Origin: Iodobacter sp025352645
Lineage (GTDB): Bacteria; Pseudomonadota; Gammaproteobacteria; Burkholderiales; Chitinibacteraceae
Length of the DNA stretch: 64,000 nucleotides
Direction of reading: 5' to 3'
Assembly (NCBI RefSeq): GCF_033446605.1
Contig: NZ_JAWQUO010000015.1
Span: 66,888 to 130,887 of the forward strand
Shown here: positions 1 through 8,971 of the stretch, piece by piece
How positions within the stretch are numbered: the first letter of the stretch is position 1
How the letters are laid out: each line of letters starts with the position of its first letter
The notes under the pieces: model-generated
The model's database searches: none
What the model saw: the letters and a program-made list of their open reading frames with translations, nothing else
What the model was told of the DNA's origin: nothing
Made by a program: the position numbers and the translations under genes

Positions 1-340
1 AATAGCCACGCACACTTTCCAGCAAATTAAAGGTGCCAACTACATTGGTTTGAATAAACTCACCCGGCCCACTGATAGATCTATCAACGTGCGATTCAGC
101 CGCAAAGTTAATCACTGCACGCGGTTGATATTTAGCCAGTAGTTCGCCAATCACCGTTTTATCGCCAATATCCGCACGCACAAAGGTATGCCGCATATCG
201 TCTTTTAAGGATGCCAAGGTATCCAGATTGCCAGCGTAAGTCAGCTTATCTACATTGATTACCGGCTCATCGCTCTGTGCCAACCAATCCAAAACAAAAT
301 TACCGCCAATAAAACCAGCACCACCAGTAACTAAAATCAT
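1..340 (-). CDS. rfbB: dTDP-glucose 4,6-dehydratase, N-terminal part (cut by window edge)
   Basis: Reading the minus strand from the ATG at 340 gives about 113 residues starting MILVTGGAGFIGGNFVLDW. This shows the Rossmann NAD-binding motif TGGAGFIG, the family stretch INVDKLTYAGNLDTL and the AAESHVDRSI motif of RfbB/RmlB. The family makes dTDP-4-keto-6-deoxyglucose in the cytoplasm for rhamnose and related O-antigen or exopolysaccharide sugars. The ATG overlaps the stop of the upstream Wzz-like gene by four bases (ATGA at 337-340), suggesting translational coupling. The C-terminal two thirds, including the YxxxK catalytic pair, lie outside the window. Confidence 0.93.
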   Translation of the reverse strand, partial: MILVTGGAGFIGGNFVLDWLAQSDEPVINVDKLTYAGNLDTLASLKDDMRHTFVRADIGDKTVIGELLAKYQPRAVINFAAESHVDRSISGPGEFIQTNVVGTFNLLESVRGY

Positions 341-1533
341 GCTATGCCCTTCCAAGCTTTTTTTAATAAATCCAAGCGCTGTTTTTGCTCTGGATTTGTA
401 CCCATTTTATTAAATGCTTCTAAAATAAAGCTCGCCAAAATTGCTAGGAAAAAACCACCAAACAGAGCGAGTAAAACTAAGATGGCACGTTTAGGCTTAG
501 ATTTTCTTTCTGGCTCAATTGCTGCGTCCAATACCTGAATATTGGCACCGTCTTTGGCTTCGTCTAATTTCGCAATTTCATATTGCTTGGACATCAACTC
601 AAATAGCGTTTCTTGGTATTTCACATCGCGCACTTTGCGGATGTACTCAAGGCCAATTCCTGGTGCTTTGGTTTTGGCCAGTAGTACATCTTCATTAGCA
701 TCGCCGCCCTTGCCCATATCCGCCAACTGGGTTTGCAAACTATCTAGCTCCGCCTTGGCCCTTTGCAACTCTGGATTGCTTTCGGTCGCAAAATTACGCA
801 TGGCATTGATTTGCACCTGCTTAGCCGATACTTTGGCGCGTAAAGCCCCCAAAGCTTCTATAGCCATCTTACCCTGTGCATCTAGCTGTAAAACACCGGT
901 TTTTTCCTGCTCTTGCTTTAATGCCACCTCGGCATTCGCCAGCTCTTTTTTAGCACCAAGTAGTTGGCCTTCAAAAAACTGCCGACGCTGCGCCGCTTCC
1001 GTCACCGCCATTACTTTGCTTAAATTACGTAGCTCTTCTACATAAGCATTGGCAATTGCAGCGGCTAGTTTTGGATCTTTATCTTCAACCGCAATCGAGA
1101 TCAGGCCATCTTTACCCGTAGCAATTTTGCTACTGCCTTCCAGTGCAGCCAGCGTATCGCCAATGGTTTTGGCTTCATATACCGTTTGTAATTTAAACCG
1201 CTCTACCAACTTTTCTTCCAAACGGCGGCTTTGCATCATGGCGATATAAATATCATTCGGGCTTTTCATGCCCAAAGCAGCGCCAGCGCCCCCCAAGCCA
1301 CCAAGCTGCGCCAGCATGGCCGATGCACTGGATTGCTGTTGCTGCGGTGGCAAGATGGTGGTTTTAGCTTCAAAAATAGGCGTAGCAAGCAGGCCATAAA
1401 TCACCGCCAGCACGGCAAATAGCACCGGCAAGCCAAAAATCAATTTCTTGTGTTTTGCCAGCACAATAAGTAAATCGATCAGACTAATTTCATCATCCTG
1501 ATCGTTTTCCTGAACCACAGTTTTATTTTCCAT
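337..1533 (-). CDS. Wzz-family polysaccharide chain-length regulator / co-polymerase
   Basis: This 398-residue protein has the Wzz/PCP layout: a cytoplasmic N-terminus with EISLIDLLIVLAKHKK, a first membrane span at about 33-52, a long periplasmic segment rich in charged coiled-coil (about 180-270), and a second span at about 350-372 after a KPKRAILV stretch. Such inner-membrane proteins set chain length or assist export of O-antigen or capsule polysaccharide. It lies between the Wza-like exporter and rfbB, overlapping rfbB by 4 bp. It lacks the C-terminal BY-kinase domain of Wzc, so it is a PCP-1 or PCP-2 type without kinase. A weak AAGAAG ribosome site precedes the ATG. The exact polymer is not inferable. 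Confidence 0.88.
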   Translation of the reverse strand: MENKTVVQENDQDDEISLIDLLIVLAKHKKLIFGLPVLFAVLAVIYGLLATPIFEAKTTILPPQQQQSSASAMLAQLGGLGGAGAALGMKSPNDIYIAMMQSRRLEEKLVERFKLQTVYEAKTIGDTLAALEGSSKIATGKDGLISIAVEDKDPKLAAAIANAYVEELRNLSKVMAVTEAAQRRQFFEGQLLGAKKELANAEVALKQEQEKTGVLQLDAQGKMAIEALGALRAKVSAKQVQINAMRNFATESNPELQRAKAELDSLQTQLADMGKGGDANEDVLLAKTKAPGIGLEYIRKVRDVKYQETLFELMSKQYEIAKLDEAKDGANIQVLDAAIEPERKSKPKRAILVLLALFGGFFLAILASFILEAFNKMGTNPEQKQRLDLLKKAWKGIA

Positions 1534-1551
1534 AAGCTTCTTGTTAGTTTT

Positions 1552-1615
1552 GTAGGGCGGGTAAAACCCGCCGCTTTGGATGAGTTAAATCTGGCGGCTT
1601 GTGTACCCGCCCTAC
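1552..1615. repeat. Palindromic intergenic repeat, family A
   Basis: The unit begins GTAGGGCGGGTAAAACCCGC and ends with ACCCGCCCTAC, so the two ends can pair; an inner GCCG...CGGC also pairs. Related units occur at 20884, 23803, 23955 and 28714. It fills most of the 91-bp gap between the export protein gene and the wzz-like gene and would form a hairpin in the shared transcript. Confidence 0.85.
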
Positions 1616-1624
1616 AAGGATTTA

Positions 1625-4048
1625 TTAATTACCAAGCACCTTAATGCCCGCTAAACCCGTGCCAAAGTTAGCCAAGATTTGTGTCCAGTCCAACGCATTT
1701 CTCATAAAGCCAGTGCGATCAAACTTCTCTGGCACCACGATCACATCGCCAGGCAAGGAAGGCGTACTCTTAAATGAGCGGGACAACATACCAAATTGCT
1801 TGGCACTCACCACCGAGCCATCGGCACGCACCACAAATACGCTATCGCTATCGGCACTTTCTGTTGGGCCACCTGCCAGCGCTAGGTAATCACCCACATT
1901 GCGGCTCTTGCTAAAGATAAACGCATTATTACGGCTAAATACTGAACCCATCACCGCTACGGTGGCAGAACGGGCAGGAATAAACACGCGGTCGCCATCT
2001 TCTAGCGCCACTTCAGGAATATCCCCCAGCTTGCTACTGTCTGGGCTAAGGCCCAGCACCACACGGCCATCGGCCTTGGTGGTACGGATTTTTTGCGCCA
2101 GTAGTTTTTGCTGCTCAGCCTGAATCGTTGCCGCCTGTGCCCCTTGCGCATTTAAGGCATTTTGTGCTTGCTGCCCAGCCGATGTTTGCGCATTGCGCTC
2201 TACATAATCGGCCAGTCGTTCCAGCTCATCCTGCTGCTTTTTACGCACTTCATCGCGAGAGAACTCTGCCCCATAGAGGTAGGCGCTTGATGTTAAGCCG
2301 CCGATACGATCAATCAAGGTCGCCAGTGTTTCGCCTTCACTCACCTGATAAATACCCGGCGTACCCACTTCACCTTCGATATGCACAAAACGTGTTTTTT
2401 GCTGAGTCGAGACGCGAATATCCGTTTTAGAGAAGATATGAATAATATCGCCCTTAGCCAGCAGCTTATCTTGGCTAGCATCGTGCTTTAGCACCACCGC
2501 ACCCAAATTAAATGGCATTAAGGTAGTGGTGCTATCCAGCTCATTGGTGCGCTCAATCGCCGCATAGCCCCAGTTAATTTCTTGCTGATTACCACGCAAA
2601 GCACCTAATAATGTGCGATCTACTTTGCGCTTGGTACTCAGTGCTGGGTTAGCCCCATTAAGCGAGCTTTGTTGCTGTTTTAGCAACTCTTCCTGATCAG
2701 CTTCTTCTTGCAAATCTTTGCTGCTTGCGGTGCGATCCTGGTATTTATTTTCCCAAAAGCGCGGGGCAATCAGCATATCTTTGCTGCTGATTAAATCACT
2801 CACCTTCATGCCCTCAAACCAAGGCATGCGTACCGACTGGGCCACATTGCCGCGTAGTGACACCATATTCTCAACTTTCTGGCTTAAACCATAAAGCTGC
2901 ACCACATCGCCACCGCGCACCACAAAACCGCTGGCTTTAGCCAGCTCAACCGATTCCACCTTGCGGGATTTTTGCGCAACCACGCGTTCAATCGACACTT
3001 TGCCATCTTGGGCAAAATTACCCGCGCCACCGGCCCAGTTAATTAAATCTTGCAGGTTTTCACCCGCTTTCACTTCATAGATTGCTGGCACTTTCACGCT
3101 ACCAGAAATCGCCGCCTGCCCACCTACTGGCGGCACATACACCACGTCGCCGCCTTGCAGCATCAGATCATGGCTTTTATCGCCTTTAAGCAGTAAGTCA
3201 TACAAGTCAAACTCATTCACCACCTTGCCGGCACGTTTTACTTGAATTTTACGCAAGCTACCATTGGCCGAAGGGCCGCCAGCCGCAAACAAGGCGTTTA
3301 CTACGGTAGAAAGCGAACCCAAGCTATAACTACCAGGATTTTGCGCAAAACCCACCACAAACACCTGCACGCTTTTTAACTGGCCCATGGTAACGGCCAA
3401 ATCAAAATTACGATAAACCTTGCCCACTTCACGGCTTAAGTGCTGTTTTAAAGCGCCAAATGGAATCCCTACCACGTTGACATTGCCAACACGGGGAATA
3501 AACACCGCACCAGAACGATCCACTTTTAGCTGTAAATCTGCATCCAGCTGCCCCCAAATACGTAGCGAAAAATTGTCCCCCACACCAATCAAGTAATCCG
3601 CAGAAACCGGTGCAGCCTCAAATGGGGAATAGGCCGCTTGCTGCGCCTGAAATATTTGCTGACCAAAAATCGGTAGCGGCAAATTACTGCTGCTACAGAG
3701 GTACTTTTGGAAATCATTCAAAGGTGTCGCGGGTAATTTATATTTGCTATTACGATCCACTGCCACCTTGCCACTGACATCATCACAAGATACTGGCGCC
3801 ATAGGAGTTTGCAATTGAGGCGCAGTATTTCTGCTTTGCTGGCTGGTCTGCCCCTGCTGCTGCAAACCCTGTTGTGGGTAAGGATTGCCCGGCTGTTGCA
3901 GCAAAGCGCCTTGACTCATTGTCTGAGCATCATCAGGAATATTTTGGCAATCACCCACTCCTGATAAGCACGTTGCAGACCACGCAGGCCCAGCTAGTAG
4001 CAAGGAAAGAGAAATAGCAGCAGAGCTTTTGGATAATTTCATTGTCAT
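1625..4048 (-). CDS. Outer-membrane polysaccharide export protein (Wza-like, PES and several SLBB domains)
   Basis: The 807-residue product starts with a signal peptide (hydrophobic stretch to about residue 25, AGPAWSA) with no clear lipobox. A Gln/Asn-rich low-complexity stretch follows (about 45-80). A polysaccharide-export (PES) domain is visible at about 148-225 (YLIGVGDNFSLRIWGQLDAD), then repeated SLBB-type segments such as VFVVGFAQNPGSYSLG, VHIEGEVGTPGIYQVSEGET and a last one near 725-790. It probably forms the outer-membrane channel for exopolysaccharide or O-antigen and heads an operon with wzz-like and rfbB. It is about twice the length of E. coli Wza because of the extra SLBB repeats. 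A second ATG lies two codons inside at 4042. Confidence 0.9.
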   Translation of the reverse strand: MTMKLSKSSAAISLSLLLAGPAWSATCLSGVGDCQNIPDDAQTMSQGALLQQPGNPYPQQGLQQQGQTSQQSRNTAPQLQTPMAPVSCDDVSGKVAVDRNSKYKLPATPLNDFQKYLCSSSNLPLPIFGQQIFQAQQAAYSPFEAAPVSADYLIGVGDNFSLRIWGQLDADLQLKVDRSGAVFIPRVGNVNVVGIPFGALKQHLSREVGKVYRNFDLAVTMGQLKSVQVFVVGFAQNPGSYSLGSLSTVVNALFAAGGPSANGSLRKIQVKRAGKVVNEFDLYDLLLKGDKSHDLMLQGGDVVYVPPVGGQAAISGSVKVPAIYEVKAGENLQDLINWAGGAGNFAQDGKVSIERVVAQKSRKVESVELAKASGFVVRGGDVVQLYGLSQKVENMVSLRGNVAQSVRMPWFEGMKVSDLISSKDMLIAPRFWENKYQDRTASSKDLQEEADQEELLKQQQSSLNGANPALSTKRKVDRTLLGALRGNQQEINWGYAAIERTNELDSTTTLMPFNLGAVVLKHDASQDKLLAKGDIIHIFSKTDIRVSTQQKTRFVHIEGEVGTPGIYQVSEGETLATLIDRIGGLTSSAYLYGAEFSRDEVRKKQQDELERLADYVERNAQTSAGQQAQNALNAQGAQAATIQAEQQKLLAQKIRTTKADGRVVLGLSPDSSKLGDIPEVALEDGDRVFIPARSATVAVMGSVFSRNNAFIFSKSRNVGDYLALAGGPTESADSDSVFVVRADGSVVSAKQFGMLSRSFKSTPSLPGDVIVVPEKFDRTGFMRNALDWTQILANFGTGLAGIKVLGN

Positions 4049-4194
4049 TAAGATCTTATGAAAGGCAGAGGGCGTAAAAAATCAAGCGGGGAGACTATAA
4101 CAAGCCAATGTGGCGGAGGGAAGCCACCCTGGATTAAAACCAATTCATTTGGAATATCTAAACACCAAACACTAGCGTTATAAAAAGAGCCTGT

Positions 4195-4518
4195 TTAGTA
4201 CCTAGCCATAGCCACATCAACCTCTTCTGCCCAGCGCGCAATACCGCCATGCAAATTAATAACATTCGCAAAACCTTGGCGCTCAAGAAAAGAAGCAACT
4301 TGATAACTACGCATACCATGATGACAAATCACCACAATCGTGGCTTCTTCATCCAGCTCGCTAAAGCGGCTAGGAATAGTATTCATGGGTACTAATTGGC
4401 TGCCATCAATATGGCAAATCTCATACTCCGCCACTTCACGCACATCCAATAACAGCGGATTTGGCCGAGTGGTATCGCTTAGCCATTGGGATAATTCAAG
4501 CGGGTTAATCTGTTGCAT
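4195..4518 (-). CDS. Single-domain rhodanese-like sulfurtransferase
   Basis: This 107-residue protein is one rhodanese domain: LLLDVREVAEYEICHIDGS, then the active-site loop ICHHGMRS with the catalytic cysteine at residue 65, and the C-terminal GFANVINLHGGIARWAEEVD. The family moves sulfane sulfur from thiosulfate or persulfides; the natural substrate here is unknown. It lies 54 bp downstream of the isoaspartyl methyltransferase-like gene on the same strand, with a GC-rich hairpin between them. No signal peptide is seen, so it is probably cytoplasmic. Confidence 0.88.
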   Translation of the reverse strand: MQQINPLELSQWLSDTTRPNPLLLDVREVAEYEICHIDGSQLVPMNTIPSRFSELDEEATIVVICHHGMRSYQVASFLERQGFANVINLHGGIARWAEEVDVAMARY

Positions 4519-4539
4519 ATAAGCCCTTTATATAAATAA

Positions 4540-4558
4540 CGCGGCCAATCAGGCCGCG
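4540..4558 (-). terminator. GC-rich hairpin between methyltransferase and rhodanese genes
   Basis: CGCGGCC and GGCCGCG form a perfect 7-bp stem around a 5-base loop. On the minus strand it is followed by TTATTTATATA, a poor U tract, so it may be a weak terminator or attenuator rather than a strong stop. Confidence 0.45.
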
Positions 4559-4572
4559 CTATTTTCAATTTA

Positions 4573-5226
4573 TTAAAATGCAAATGCCGTTTTTTCTACA
4601 GCATTTTTTAAGCGCGGCAAATTATATTCAAACAGCTTATTTTCACTAAAACTGCCTTTTTCCACACAGCTAAACAATGTTGCCGACATAATTGGCAATT
4701 CGCCTACCACTGCAATCAAACGCCCACCCACCGCCAACTGATCTTTCAAGCTGGCAGGAACTTCAGCTAAAGAGCCCGTCACGATAATTGCATTAAATGG
4801 GCCTTGCTTTTGCGCTGCGGCCAGTGCATCGCCTTGAGTCACCGTGGCATTAATAATACCGGCAGTCGCCAAATTGGCGCGGGCAACATCAACCAGAGCC
4901 GCATCAATCTCTACACCATACACATGCGCCACCAAGCCTGCCGCTAGCGCCATCAAATAGCCAGTACCTGCGCCAACAACTAATACCTTATCTGTAATTT
5001 GCGGATCGATATCCTGCAATAGCTTAGCTTCCATTTTGGGGGCCAGCATTTGCGAGCCATTCGCCAGCGGCAGCTCGATATCCACAAAGGCCAGCTCTTT
5101 TTTATCCGCGGGCACAAACTCTTCGCGCTTAACCGCTAATACACGGTTGAGCACCTTTTGATCCAGCACATCCCATGGGCGAATTTGCTGCTCAACTAAT
5201 AAATAACGTGCGTTTTCCCAATCCAT
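4573..5226 (-). CDS. Protein-L-isoaspartate O-methyltransferase family protein
   Basis: From the ATG at 5226 the product is 217 residues (MDWENARYLLVEQQIRPWDV). It shows the PIMT-type N-terminus, the SAM-binding glycine motif VLVVGAGTGYLMALAA near residues 81-96 and the acidic loop VYGVEID. PIMT repairs isoaspartyl residues; this compact form common in betaproteobacteria may have another substrate. I chose 5226 over the upstream start at 5256 because GAGGTGA lies just before it. It precedes the rhodanese gene on the same strand. Confidence 0.85.
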   Translation of the reverse strand: MDWENARYLLVEQQIRPWDVLDQKVLNRVLAVKREEFVPADKKELAFVDIELPLANGSQMLAPKMEAKLLQDIDPQITDKVLVVGAGTGYLMALAAGLVAHVYGVEIDAALVDVARANLATAGIINATVTQGDALAAAQKQGPFNAIIVTGSLAEVPASLKDQLAVGGRLIAVVGELPIMSATLFSCVEKGSFSENKLFEYNLPRLKNAVEKTAFAF

Positions 5227-5354
5227 TTTTATCACCTCAAAGCGAGCCGAGATCAAACCCAGCGTTTGAAAATTTTCGCAATTATCCCACAGACCAAGCT
5301 CAGTGTGGCTAATGCACCGTAGATTGCTCGCTAGAAGAGCAAGGATGAGTAACG

Positions 5355-5408
5355 GATGCTACGCACCAAGGCATTTCGTCCACGAAAAACACTAACTGCA
5401 CGAAAAAA
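5355..5408. repeat. Partial family-F dispersed repeat
   Basis: GATGCTACGC is followed after a spacer by GTCCACGAAAAACACTAACT and GCACGAAAAAA. The same words in the same order occur at 42827 and 44399, and inverted at 44583. Confidence 0.6.
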
Positions 5409-5483
5409 GCCAAGAACACACATGGGCTTGACTGACGACCTTATCTTTATTTCTGATGAACGACTAAGCTCAGTTGATTGACT

Positions 5484-5561
5484 CGTCATTCCCACGAAAG
5501 CGGGAATCCAGTCCTGCAGCGCTCAAAATTTCTGGATCCCCGCCCCCCCTCGGGGATGACG
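5484..5561. repeat. Palindromic REP-like repeat, family D
   Basis: The left end CGTCATTCCCACGAAAGCGG and right end CCTCGGGGATGACG are imperfect inverted repeats, with a second inner palindrome (ATCCAG...CTGGAT). Close relatives lie at 8799, 38831 and 43112. Confidence 0.85.
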
Positions 5562-5653
5562 CCCACTCCCCAGCTCTCCCTGATAAAAATCATCTCACTC
5601 CATCTTAAATTTGCGGTTTACTCCATTTTTATATACCTTCACTACTTTATCGC

Positions 5654-5733
5654 TAGGGGTTCTGCACCAATCATCGGTGTGGATGAGAATTACCCTCTGA
5701 ACCTGATTCGGTTAATACCGGCGTAGGGAAGCG
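5654..5733 (+). promoter_or_regulatory. TPP riboswitch (THI element)
   Basis: The conserved thi-box words are present in order: TAGGGGTTCTGCAC at 5654, then GATGAGAAT, ACCCTCTGAACCTGATTCGG and CGTAGGGAAGC ending near 5732. This aptamer binds thiamine pyrophosphate and lowers expression of the downstream gene. It sits about 48 bp before the thiC start, so control of translation or of a short expression platform around the ribosome site is likely. Confidence 0.96.
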
Positions 5734-5780
5734 AGCGGTTGCCCTTATCCCGCTCTCCCCGCGCCCCTGTGGAGTAGAGC

Positions 5781-7706
5781 ATGAACGCAAAAGCCCAGTT
5801 TTTAGCATCCACTGCCGTCGTTGACGACGCAGCCATCCAGCCACTCCCCAACTCACGCAAAATTTATGTCACAGGTTCACGTGATGATATTCGTGTGCCT
5901 ATGCGTGAAATTAGCCAAGCCGATACCCCGCTCCAAATGAGTATCAGCGGCGCAACAGAAAAAAACCCGCCCATCTTTGTTTACGACTGCTCCGGCCCTT
6001 ACTCCGATCCAGATGCAACCATCGATGTGCGCAAAGGCTTGGAAGCCGTACGAGCTCCTTGGATTAACGATCGAAACGACACCGAGCTGCTCACTCAGCT
6101 CACCAGCGATTACGGCCGTATGCGCGAAGCCGATGCCAAATTGGATGAACTGCGCTTTGAGCTAAAACGTCAGCCACGCAAAGCCAAGCTGGGTTCTAAC
6201 GTCAGCCAAATGCATTACGCGCGTAAAGGCATCATTACCCCAGAAATGGAATACGTAGCGATTCGTGAAAACATGAATCGTGCGGCTTATCTACAAAGCC
6301 TGCGGGACAGCAGTCCTACTGGCGAAAAAATGCTGGCCATGATGAATCGCCAGCACAAGGGCGAAAACTACGGCGCCATCATGCCAGATGTAATCACCCC
6401 TGAATTTGTGCGCAGCGAAATCGCCTGTGGCCGTGCCATTATCCCCAACAACATCAACCACCCAGAATCCGAGCCGATGATTATTGGCCGTAATTTCTTG
6501 GTTAAGATTAACGGCAATATTGGTAACTCTGCCGTCAGCTCCAGCATTAGCGAAGAAGTAGAAAAAATGACTTGGGGCATTCGCTGGGGTGCAGACACCA
6601 TTATGGATTTGTCCACTGGCAAAAATATCCACGAAACCCGCGAATGGATTCTGCGTAACAGCCCCGTGCCAATCGGTACTGTACCTATTTACCAAGCATT
6701 AGAAAAAGTAAACGGCAAGGCAGAAGACCTGACTTGGGAAATATTCAAAGACACGCTGATCGAGCAAGCCGAGCAAGGCGTGGATTACTTCACCATCCAT
6801 GCTGGCGTATTGCTACGCTATGTACCAATGACGGCAGGCCGTATGACTGGCATTGTCAGCCGTGGTGGCTCGATTATGGCCAAATGGTGTTTAGCGCATC
6901 ATAAAGAAAACTTTCTTTACACCCACTTTGCCGACATCTGCGAAATCATGAAAGCCTACGATGTGGCCTTCAGCTTAGGCGATGGCCTGCGCCCTGGCTC
7001 AATCTGGGATGCCAATGATGAAGCCCAATTAGGCGAGCTAAAAACGCTGGGTGAGCTAACGCAAATTGCTTGGCAGCACGATGTGCAAGTGATGATCGAA
7101 GGCCCAGGCCATGTGCCGATGCAATTGATTAAAGAAAATATGGATAAGGAGCTGGAATGGTGCCACGAAGCGCCGTTCTACACCCTCGGACCGCTGACCA
7201 CCGATATCGCCCCCGGCTACGATCACATCACCTCAGCGATTGGCGCGGCGCAAATTGGCTGGTACGGCACGGCGATGCTTTGCTATGTCACACCAAAAGA
7301 GCATTTGGGCCTGCCCAATAAAGATGATGTGAAAGAAGGCATCATTACTTATAAGCTAGCCGCGCACGCAGCGGATCTGGCCAAAGGCCATCCTGGCGCA
7401 CAGATTCGCGATAACGCGCTATCTAAAGCCCGCTTTGAATTCCGCTGGGAAGACCAGTTTAATCTGGGGCTAGATCCTGACCGCGCTCGCTCTTTCCACG
7501 ATGAAACCATGCCCAAAGACAGCGGCAAAGTGGCGCACTTTTGCTCGATGTGTGGCCCACACTTCTGCTCGATGAAAATCACCCAAGACGTGCGTGAATT
7601 TGCAGCCAAGCAAGGGATTGCGGAATCAGAAGCCAATCAGATCGGCATGCAAACCAAATCAATTGAATTTATCAAAAAGGGTGCCGAGGTTTATCACAAG
7701 GCTTAA
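5781..7706 (+). CDS. thiC: Phosphomethylpyrimidine synthase ThiC
   Basis: The 641-residue protein converts aminoimidazole ribotide to hydroxymethylpyrimidine phosphate for thiamine synthesis, using a radical-SAM 4Fe-4S cluster. The C-terminal CX2CX4C cluster motif is seen at Cys588, Cys591 and Cys596 (CSMCGPHFC). Family stretches include TIHAGVLLRYVPMTAGRMTGIVSRGGS and EGPGHVPMQLIKENM in part. The start has GGAG seven bases upstream, and a TPP riboswitch lies just before it. No other thi gene follows, so it is a single-gene unit. Full length and intact. Confidence 0.98.
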   Translation: MNAKAQFLASTAVVDDAAIQPLPNSRKIYVTGSRDDIRVPMREISQADTPLQMSISGATEKNPPIFVYDCSGPYSDPDATIDVRKGLEAVRAPWINDRNDTELLTQLTSDYGRMREADAKLDELRFELKRQPRKAKLGSNVSQMHYARKGIITPEMEYVAIRENMNRAAYLQSLRDSSPTGEKMLAMMNRQHKGENYGAIMPDVITPEFVRSEIACGRAIIPNNINHPESEPMIIGRNFLVKINGNIGNSAVSSSISEEVEKMTWGIRWGADTIMDLSTGKNIHETREWILRNSPVPIGTVPIYQALEKVNGKAEDLTWEIFKDTLIEQAEQGVDYFTIHAGVLLRYVPMTAGRMTGIVSRGGSIMAKWCLAHHKENFLYTHFADICEIMKAYDVAFSLGDGLRPGSIWDANDEAQLGELKTLGELTQIAWQHDVQVMIEGPGHVPMQLIKENMDKELEWCHEAPFYTLGPLTTDIAPGYDHITSAIGAAQIGWYGTAMLCYVTPKEHLGLPNKDDVKEGIITYKLAAHAADLAKGHPGAQIRDNALSKARFEFRWEDQFNLGLDPDRARSFHDETMPKDSGKVAHFCSMCGPHFCSMKITQDVREFAAKQGIAESEANQIGMQTKSIEFIKKGAEVYHKA

Positions 7707-7710
7707 TGGC

Positions 7711-7779
7711 AAGGTGGGCAAGAGATTGCCCGCCCTTACTTAATATAAAGGCGTGGGCACAAGGGCGTGCCCACCCTAC
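7711..7779. repeat. Palindromic intergenic repeat, family B (GTGGGC...GCCCAC)
   Basis: Two stem-loops in a row: GGTGGGCAAGAGATTGCCCGCC and GTGGGCACAAGGGCGTGCCCAC, ending CCCTAC. It sits just after the thiC stop and may act as a transcription-end or mRNA-stabilising hairpin. Related units lie at 20640-21104 and 34275. Confidence 0.75.
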
Positions 7780-7814
7780 AATATGGCCACTTCAACCTCG
7801 CCAGCAAAGCCCTT

Positions 7815-8279
7815 ATGCAACTCCCCTACTATCTTCTTGCAATCATCATTGGCCTAATCGTTCCACTGCAATCGGCCGTCAACAATCAATTAAAAGGCGT
7901 CATTGGTGGCAGTACGCTACTGGCGGCACTTTTGTCTTTTTCTATAGGAACACTCACGCTGGCACTCTGCGCTATTTTAAGTGGGCAAAAGTGGACGGGG
8001 CTAAGCCAGCTAGGCCAAGCCTCTTGGTGGCAGCTTACTGGTGGGCTAATGGGCGCATTGTTTGTCTTTGGCACCACCTTGCTTGCGCCTCGAATTGGTG
8101 TGGCAGCAATGGTTTCCTTGATTGTGGCGGGGCAAATTACCGCATCCTTACTTTTTGATCGCTTCGGCATTTTAGGCCTGCCTATGCGTGAAATTGGCAG
8201 CCTGCGGATCTTAGGCGCGGTGTTTATTGCGGTTGGCGTGCTATTAGTTAATTTTGGCCCACTCTTAGCAAAACGCTAA
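7815..8279 (+). CDS. DMT-superfamily small membrane transporter (YdcZ/DUF606 type)
   Basis: From the ATG at 7815 the product is 154 residues with about five hydrophobic spans. It starts LPYYLLAIIIGLIVPLQSAVNNQLK, typical of YdcZ/DUF606 half-size drug/metabolite transporters, which usually act as dimers in the inner membrane. The spans are at about 4-22, 34-53, 72-92, 97-115 and 130-148. The substrate is unknown. No clear ribosome site is visible; the in-frame start at 7767 lies in the repeat and would add a non-hydrophobic tail, so I prefer 7815. An overlapping reading frame from 7706 is a shadow. Confidence 0.82.
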   Translation: MQLPYYLLAIIIGLIVPLQSAVNNQLKGVIGGSTLLAALLSFSIGTLTLALCAILSGQKWTGLSQLGQASWWQLTGGLMGALFVFGTTLLAPRIGVAAMVSLIVAGQITASLLFDRFGILGLPMREIGSLRILGAVFIAVGVLLVNFGPLLAKR

Positions 8280-8406
8280 TGCATCAAGACAAAGCAATCT
8301 GATTACAACAGTACGGCCTAAGCTTTTAAGCAATGTAAACATGGCGCTTGCTCTAGGCTAAACCTGCCACCTAGAATGAGTTTTCTGCCTCGTGATCGAG
8401 ACCAAG

Positions 8407-8757
8407 ATGGATGAAAATCAATTTCCAGTCACCACCCCCGTAAAGTCTGACTCCAATACCATCGCGGCACTGACTTGGGTGGGGAGTATTTTCTTTGGCT
8501 TTATCCCTGCACTTATCGTCTTTTTGCTTAAAAAAGACGATCATTTTGTGCAAGAGCATGCAAAAGAAGCGCTTAATTGGTCTATTACCGTGATGATAGG
8601 CTATGCCATTAGCGCGGTATTAACCGTTATTTTAGTAGGCTTTTTAGGCATATTTTTACTTGGGCTGGCCAATGTGGTGTTTTGCATTATTGCCGCAATC
8701 AGCGCCAGTAAAGGTGAAGCCTACCGCCTACCTTATGTGTTCCGCTTAATCAAATAA
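8407..8757 (+). CDS. DUF4870 (Tic20-like) small membrane protein
   Basis: The 116-residue product has a polar N-terminus, a span at about 22-42 (ALTWVGSIFFGFIPALIVFLL), the family motif KKDDHFVQEHAKEALNW, and further spans around 60-100. These features match the DUF4870 family of unknown function. The ATG at 8407 has GAG six bases upstream; an in-frame GTG at 8392 is a less likely start. It is a stand-alone gene convergent with dnaJ. Confidence 0.85.
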   Translation: MDENQFPVTTPVKSDSNTIAALTWVGSIFFGFIPALIVFLLKKDDHFVQEHAKEALNWSITVMIGYAISAVLTVILVGFLGIFLLGLANVVFCIIAAISASKGEAYRLPYVFRLIK

Positions 8758-8798
8758 GTACTCTGCAATACATTTTCCAACCTTATGCCAATCTAGTT

Positions 8799-8863
8799 CG
8801 TCATTCCCGCGCAGGCGGGAATCTAGCCAGCTGGATTCCCGATAAAGACACTCGGGAATGACG
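8799..8863. repeat. Palindromic REP-like repeat, family D
   Basis: CGTCATTCCCGCGCAGGCGG at the left pairs with CTCGGGAATGACG at the right, and AGCCAGCTGG forms the centre. This is the shortest and cleanest copy of the family in the window. Confidence 0.88.
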
Positions 8864-8902
8864 ATGGATACTTATGGCTGGCCACTTCAGCGCGCTTAAA
8901 GC

Positions 8903-8938
8903 AAAAAGGCCAGTGCATTTTCAAGCACTGGCCTTTTT
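8903..8938. terminator. Bidirectional terminator between DUF4870 gene and dnaJ
   Basis: AAAAAGGCCAGTGC and GCACTGGCCTTTTT make a perfect 14-bp stem with A-tract and T-tract flanks, so it can stop transcription from both convergent genes. Confidence 0.93.
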
Positions 8939-8971
8939 ATTAAGTGGATATGATTTAACTATTCCACTTTA

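Larger units (their letters stand above)
5227..5653. other. Gap between the methyltransferase gene and the thiC riboswitch
   Basis: No credible gene is seen. The stretch holds a partial family-F repeat (5355-5408), a family-D palindromic repeat (5484-5561), and AT-rich sequence before the TPP riboswitch that should contain the thiC promoter; I could not fix -35/-10 boxes with confidence. Confidence 0.6.

Noticed and set aside
7706..8158. 150-codon frame overlapping the YdcZ-like gene
   Set aside because: It runs through the repeat and in another frame of a clear membrane protein gene; its translation has no family features.
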